Positions 57,790 through 64,000 of a stretch of 64,000 nt of DNA are shown here, piece after piece. Every line of letters starts with the position of its first letter. Position 1 is the first letter of the stretch. The translations under genes were made by a program, and so were the position numbers. Origin of the DNA: Paragonimus westermani. Taxonomy: Eukaryota; Platyhelminthes; Trematoda; Plagiorchiida; Troglotrematidae. Under the pieces are notes generated by a model that saw only the letters and a list, made by a program, of their open reading frames with translations, made no database searches and was not told the DNA's origin. Location: NCBI GenBank assembly GCA_008508345.1, contig QNGE01000990.1, positions 50,440 to 114,439 on the forward strand, in the 5' to 3' direction.

Positions 57790-60700
57790 TCTACCATGTG
57801 AGTTCTGAAAACTTTGTGCCTAACGAGACACTAACGCTAACAAGCGTCAACTTTAAGAGGTCGGAGGAGTCGAAAATCTCTTATCAACTGAGCAAACGCT
57901 AGTGACACCTGCGGTAGTCTATGAAGTTCTGGAGGCGGCGAATTAGGTGTGACCTATTAACTTGTGAAAACAGGCACAAACCTAAACGGAACCTCAGGAG
58001 TGGAGGTTTTAGCACTATTCTTCATTACACGCACATTATTTTGTTTGTGGCCAACGGCTTCATAGAAAGAACAAAGGGAGGGTGCGATGGGTTCGTGAAG
58101 GAAGCCATCACGCCAGCAAACAAAGGAGGGCTTTGCAGAAATATCTGTTAGGTCTGTCTACCGGACAAAATAAAGAGGATTTAACCTAAGAAACTCTGGA
58201 TACCAACAATGTCGTGTGGTGAATCACTTCTCATTCCCCAAAGCCCGTTAAAATTTACATTTTGAAATCAGTTTAGCCGAACTGTGCGGATCATAACCGT
58301 GATCGCCTTGCTGGATCAAACTTTCCTACGAACATTCCTACGAACTATCTCGCCACTAGATTGATTAGTACCGTCAGGCTGTAATCAAATTACACCTCGA
58401 ACACCACTTACTGAACGATAGACTATCTCCGTTTTTTTCGTACTGCTGAAATTTATGTCGTTTACTTCGCATCATTCAGACCAATATTTGGTTTGCTCTA
58501 CTTTTTTTAAACTTAATTGTCTAGTTACAGAGAAGAGGACGATGTATGCAACACGACTTCGCCATCTAATAATCATTAAACGCGTGTGACAACCATTTCG
58601 ATTGGTCAAAGCTGAGTAATCATTTTCCCAGTAAATGACTCCTACAAGATGAAACCTTAATTTACCTGACTCGGTGCCCAACGGCTGGTAATGTCCCAGA
58701 TTTCCAACTCCCTTGTTTTGTTTTACTTTGAAGAAGGTAGATATGATTGTTCACCCTGCAACGGAAAATTCTCTAAGCGTCGTATACCAAGGTCCAAGTC
58801 CAAATGTGCCCAACGTCTGGATTGCGAGACATTGAAAGAATGTTGCGTGTGTTTGACTCAGCGAAGGAAATGAGTGATACGACGGACGGTATACCTATTT
58901 CAGTGGTAATACTTGAAAGCGGTAAAGTTATGGGGGCGAGCTTCCGCTTGAGGTGAACAATTGTGTTCTCTTCTTATCTCAGTGTGAACCAAAACTGTTT
59001 TGGGAGTGACAAGTGAGGCATCTTCTTTGGTGGGGTGTGCACTGCGTTGATGTTAGTTGAGCTGATGAATCAATGCTTTCATTACTGATGTCCTCTTCCC
59101 GAAAAACTGGTTAGTGCGAGTTAGTCGAAAGTGTATCTACAAAGCACACGGCTCAGCTTAATCCTGCATGAGCCCCGCAAAAGGCTAAGACCAAACAGGT
59201 AATTCCGGATAGCAATACAGATAATCCACCATAATTTGAAATTCTTCTAATCTACTTTCCTCCAGTAGGTTGTTAGGCGTCATAGCACTTTTCCAATGAC
59301 CGATAGCTTGAACACCTACGGAAAACGGAACTTTCCTGTAATTCTCATTTCTTTGCTGGATTTGGAGGACTATCGATAACCTTTTCTGTTATCAGAGCTG
59401 TCGGAAAAACTGAAAAAAATGTAGAGATTAATTAAGAGAAATGACCGAGAGGGCTGTAGTCGCTATGTCAAGACGAGTGGCTGTGACGTTCTCACTGATA
59501 AATGAATCAAGAAATAACCGGTAAATAACTGACTTGGAACGCTCCCATCGAATGGAAACCACGAGAATTCACTGTTCTGAAATCAGTGTTGGATGTCAGA
59601 GCGGTGCGTGCGAGTGGACTAGGCGTTTTCGTTCTTCCTTTCAAAGTTGATCAGGTACACCCACCAGTAACTCTTTTTTGATTGTCATCTTGAAGCCACG
59701 TACAGCACGAATCGTGCAGAAAATAATTGCCAAACCTGGAGTCATTTGGGTCTCACAAACAGATTTAGTACGGTGCCACGCCACTTGTTCGAGCAACGGC
59801 ATGCCACAGCAATTTAACTACTTGGCCCAAACAATGAAAGCTGCAATATACGTGCAAAGCTTTTCTGATGTTGTACCAAACCTGTTAGTCGTAAAAGCAA
59901 TGGATGTACGTAAGTACGCGTGCGGTTTGTCATCCGCAATTGTTCCTACTATTTAAAAACACAAAATTTAGGTGGACATATTTAAAATCATGACAGAAAA
60001 TGAGGATGAACGGTTGGACTTTTCGCTAGTCTGAGTTAAATCCGCAGAGAATCTACTATCCGAAAAAAAGTTTCTTAATGCAAGTTAGGGTGATAGTGCA
60101 GAGGCGAAGGATGGGTAGCAGATACATTTGTGTGAACAATCAAATCTTGCCTAAGTTAGGCTTTAGGTAAACTCTCTTTGTGGACAATAAAAGAAACATC
60201 GCGAACAATCCTTACCGACTTTGCCCTTATCATAACGGAATATGAATATTCTTCACCACAGAAAGATGCGGCACCCTGGACTTACGCTCTCAAAATATCT
60301 CGAGTATGGTGCTCACTTTCGCTAGTCTTGTTCATTGATTACACAACGAAATTTTTGCCTAGAAGCCCCTTGCATCTGACCGTTTTATTGGTTGTTTCAC
60401 ATCTGACATGATTGGATCCTCAGGTCTGAGCACTCAGACATCTACTCTAACTGAACAAAGTAGACATTTGCAATATCATCCAAAAAGATACTAATCATCA
60501 CTTGTGAACAAGGGACGCTATCCGTATCGTCGGGATCTGTCTTGCTGGCTTTTATATTTTTGTCGCGCTGTCAGTCATTACAATCTGTTTTTGGACAGAC
60601 GTACGTCTTTCCGTTCGCCTTGAGGTGACAGCAGTATGGGTAAACAAATGACTACGTATGACGCTCTTTTTGTTTTAGTCATTCGATGAACGTTAATCAT

Positions 60701-63700
60701 GCCCAGAATGATATTTTTGCATGCATTTTTCGCACGGATGTTGAACCTGTTTGTGTTTCCGCGTGACCTTCCAGTCAGTACTCACAGACGTGTAACTAGT
60801 TGTATAAAGTAGTTACACATTTTTTAGACCCCTGTGTTTAGTTTTCAAATTCAACCGAACTTATGAGTATCACATAGTCGAAGTGGCCAAGTTTCCTTTA
60901 AGTGGGTCGCTCAGGCTCCGGTGAGTTATTTTTAAGTTACTGTAAACTTTTCGACCGTTTGCTGCTTTACGCTTTATGCCATGCTAGAAACAAACCGCGA
61001 TGGTTTCCCCAAACATTGCGGGAACACGAAGATTCTTTGTTTCTCTTACTGGTTTCTGTGGAGTACAAATCCACTAGGACATATCTTTTGAGTACCATTG
61101 TGGTTTGCCTTCATAGATTGCAATATTTTCGGTTACTTTTAGGAATAATTTATCAATCACAACTATCACCACTTGTCAGTTGGTCAGTTAGGCGCATCGG
61201 TCTCAGCGATTTTGCAAAATTTTGATCTTACAACAGCAGAAAGTGTGATTAACTGATGTTCTTCACGCAGTTTTCCATCATATGGAAGCAGGTGTGGAAG
61301 ATGAACGAAGTTAAAACAATATTTACGAGCAAGAAATTCATTACTGCCTCTTACAACTATGGTGTAATCACTTAACTGACAGGGCCTCGTTTGTTGAGAG
61401 GAATTGTTTGAACAGCCACGTGCCACAAATTGAGAAATGGGTTTATAGATTTTGGCTGTGTGCAGGGTTTGGTAAAGCTACCTCTAGTCATGGCAGCTGC
61501 ACGGTTTATAAAAACCATTAGAGCGAACGAGAAATTACACTGTATAGCCGTCAGTCGGCCAACTCCATGGTGTCTTTCCTCTGCTTTTTAGCCGACTGGG
61601 TGTGGTTGACTGGGAGACCATAGATAAGGAAAATCTGCTCATGTTTGATGAGGTAAGCAGCGAGAACAGCAGCGAGTCATCAGATTTTGCCAACTGACGT
61701 CATGTGGTATAGCATGCTGTATGGCAGATGAATGTTCAGCTTTCGAGTTTAGATTGACTTCCAGAAAACGGATTATCACGAAATCCGCAGGATATAGAAT
61801 AAACCAATTACTTAGGTCATTCACCTGAAATCTGTCTGATAGATTCAATAATCCAGTCACTTCGTGGTACTGCCACTATCGAATGCAAAGCATGTTTATC
61901 GACTTCAGTTCCGACGTAGTGATCGTAACATGTGGTTCGGTGAAGGTCATATTCTGGGGTGATACGTGGTCTCGGTCAGCACATTCAGGAGTACAATCAG
62001 CATTGTGCATTATCTGACTACACAACGTCTGCTGCCGCCTTCAGCTGTTATTTTCGTACAAATATTAGCTGTACGCTCATAATGAGATTCGCTGTCTGTG
62101 ACTGACAGTCAGTCAAACATGTCAGTGGATTTGGTGCTTGATAGTACGTTGAAGTTGCCAGTAGTGGTTGCTGGAGAACATACCAAGTTGTAGTAACTTC
62201 TAAACCTTCTAGCCATCAAAGTCATGTTAGTTGTTCAGAAACAAACGCAACTTGTATCCTGGGTAGTCCTTATTAGTATGTCGGGAGTATTTATTCCGCA
62301 GATTAATTTTACCGTTTTATTTTAATTTAGGTCCATAACTGCTCTATGCAATTTTTACAAAACGTTTGTCTCGCATTTTATTGGTGATGGGTGCGCTAAA
62401 AATTTTGAACAATAAGCTAGATGTCAAGTAACCGAAAACAGACTGTCTGCTGAACAAACTGTGTACTTGGAAAGTTCAGTCATTACGAACAAATCATATT
62501 GATTTTACACTGAACATTTTGTACGTTAAGACGAGTTAAAATACAGCCAAACACCTCGGATTTTGAGCAAACATTTTGCAAATGTGTCAAAGTTCCTACT
62601 GGAAAATTTCAGTAGAATGAGAAGATTGACACTAAGCCAGTTAAGCTAAAAATGTTCGATATCAAAAAGACAGTGCTGGTGGAGAATGGAAATTCTTTCA
62701 ATATATTATATTACTGAAGAAAGACTGTTGTTGTGTATGTCATGCCCTGAAAGGCTGAGTAAGCTTTGTTTTTCATCGTAAACTAGTACATTATTGTTAA
62801 GCAGCTTGTAGAAGACATTGACACACAGGATACTGCTAGTCTTGGTTGTCAACCGACCCTTTTGAACAGCACTCAACCTACCGGCAAAGTATACCAGTAA
62901 GCTGTATCTGATATAGTTTCCCTGAGAGTTCGGTAAACGTCTAACAATCTTCAGCCATCGGATTCAATCTAGGTAGTTCCATCGTAGGGACTGGCTGACT
63001 ATCACTAAGGTGTCAAAGCACAACGAGCTAAGAAAAGGGAAGCAACAAATCTCCGTATCGAAACTCTTAAATTTACAAAGTCTCAGACAAAAAGACTATA
63101 CGGACGTGAACAAATACCATAAAACACCGAGTTACGATGCAGAAAAAGGTGACGAAATTCTACCGGTGGGATGTAAAGATGAATAACTGAGTGGGATCGA
63201 GAAGTAAACAAAGAGGCAGCCTTCGAAATATGCTGAAATTAACGTTCCTAGGATAAACACTTCACCCGAACTACCGCCTCAATATTTGCAAAAGCTGCCT
63301 GAAATTATTAAAACATTGGTCTGAACGGTAGGGAGAAAAAAAATCGGCAATCACCGGACACGCGGGAGAAAGTGTTTTGGCAACCTATAGCACACACAGC
63401 CAGTTCAACGGATACAGTGAACTTTACTAACGAAACCACGATTTAAATAAAACTATTTCTAATCATCTCTGGTAGTTCAAAACTATGATGGTTATGCAAT
63501 CGAGATAAATGTGCTTAGATCTTAGTATATGATTCCCATGGTGAGGTTCGAGTGTGTAGCGCTTCATTTTATTTCGTTCCAACACTAGGTATGACCACCG
63601 AGGCCACCTCAACCGTCCCGCGCTGGTGCAAAGTGTGACTGACACCGACTGAATCAGTCTGCAAAGTATGACACCAAAACGAGAGAAGATTGAGCTTGAT

Positions 63701-64000
63701 CTTTACACTGACGTTCTTAGTAGCCAAATAAACTTGTAAGACTGAAGATAATTCAGAAAGAGGAACGAACCCATGATCAAGCAAGTTCAGCCTGCAAGAC
63801 AGTCAGGGCAGGAGGCGTGTGGTTTTGGATTTTTTCCACATTGATTGACTGTATACTAGAAAGAAACTGTGTGCTATGTTTACTGATGATTTTGGTAACA
63901 TGCAAATACCAGTAATAAGCTGGACAAAAACGACGTGTTTACGTCAGAATAAAGGAAGCGCAGGTTGACTCATCACACTAACAACCCAGACTCCCCGTTG
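57790..64000. other. Right-hand stretch without supported genes
   Basis: The stretch is AT-leaning with frames of at most 107 codons (60902-61225 plus), none recognised. No LTR, SINE copy, RT motif, tRNA or rRNA was seen. It may be intergenic DNA or an intron of a gene whose exons lie outside the window. Confidence 0.45.

Overview
The window is nuclear DNA of a multicellular animal. It is AT-leaning, has long non-coding stretches, phase-consistent GT-AG exons, and several kinds of decayed retroelement (Ty3/gypsy LTR, Penelope-like, R2-like non-LTR, tRNA-like SINE). This mix, including a Ty3/gypsy element resembling the CsRn1 group, fits a flatworm, most likely a digenean trematode. The assignment is inferred from repeat content and gene structure; no species-specific marker was recognised.

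Layout. At 0.1-1.3 kb, on the minus strand, is the integrase end of an old Ty3/gypsy element. A small GC-rich open frame follows at 1.69-1.87 kb. One copy of an unclassified repeat is at 5.08-5.46 kb; its partner is at 34.11-34.48 kb. From 6.0 to 8.8 kb, on the minus strand, is a long degenerate R2-like non-LTR retrotransposon: an N-terminal C2H2 finger, reverse transcriptase, thumb and C-terminal linker. From 9.29 to 19.38 kb, on the plus strand, lie the last three exons of one protein-coding gene. Its predicted C-terminal half has a charged helix, one membrane segment and a basic tail. Its second intron holds a 5'-truncated Penelope-like element in sense orientation, framed by an 81-bp inverted repeat and a 12-bp target-site duplication.

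From 19.4 to 50 kb the window is mostly sequence in which I can support no gene. It carries an (AT)16 microsatellite, three copies of a tRNA-like SINE family (26.2, 40.5 and 45.9 kb) and a few possible reverse-transcriptase scraps. A solo LTR lies at 50.17-50.45 kb. It is followed 2.5 kb later by a complete LTR-to-LTR Ty3/gypsy element of the same LTR family (52,971-57,785, with an ATGG duplication on each side). That element still shows gag, protease, RT, RNase H and integrase, but is broken by frameshifts and stop codons. From 57.8 to 64 kb nothing convincing was seen.

Taken together, the window is the 3' part of one host gene surrounded and invaded by retrotransposons of several ages. No operons, CRISPR arrays or bacterial features are present. 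The least ordinary objects are the fold-back Penelope copy, the R2-like element lying outside rDNA, and the gypsy copy whose LTRs are almost identical although its coding region is broken.
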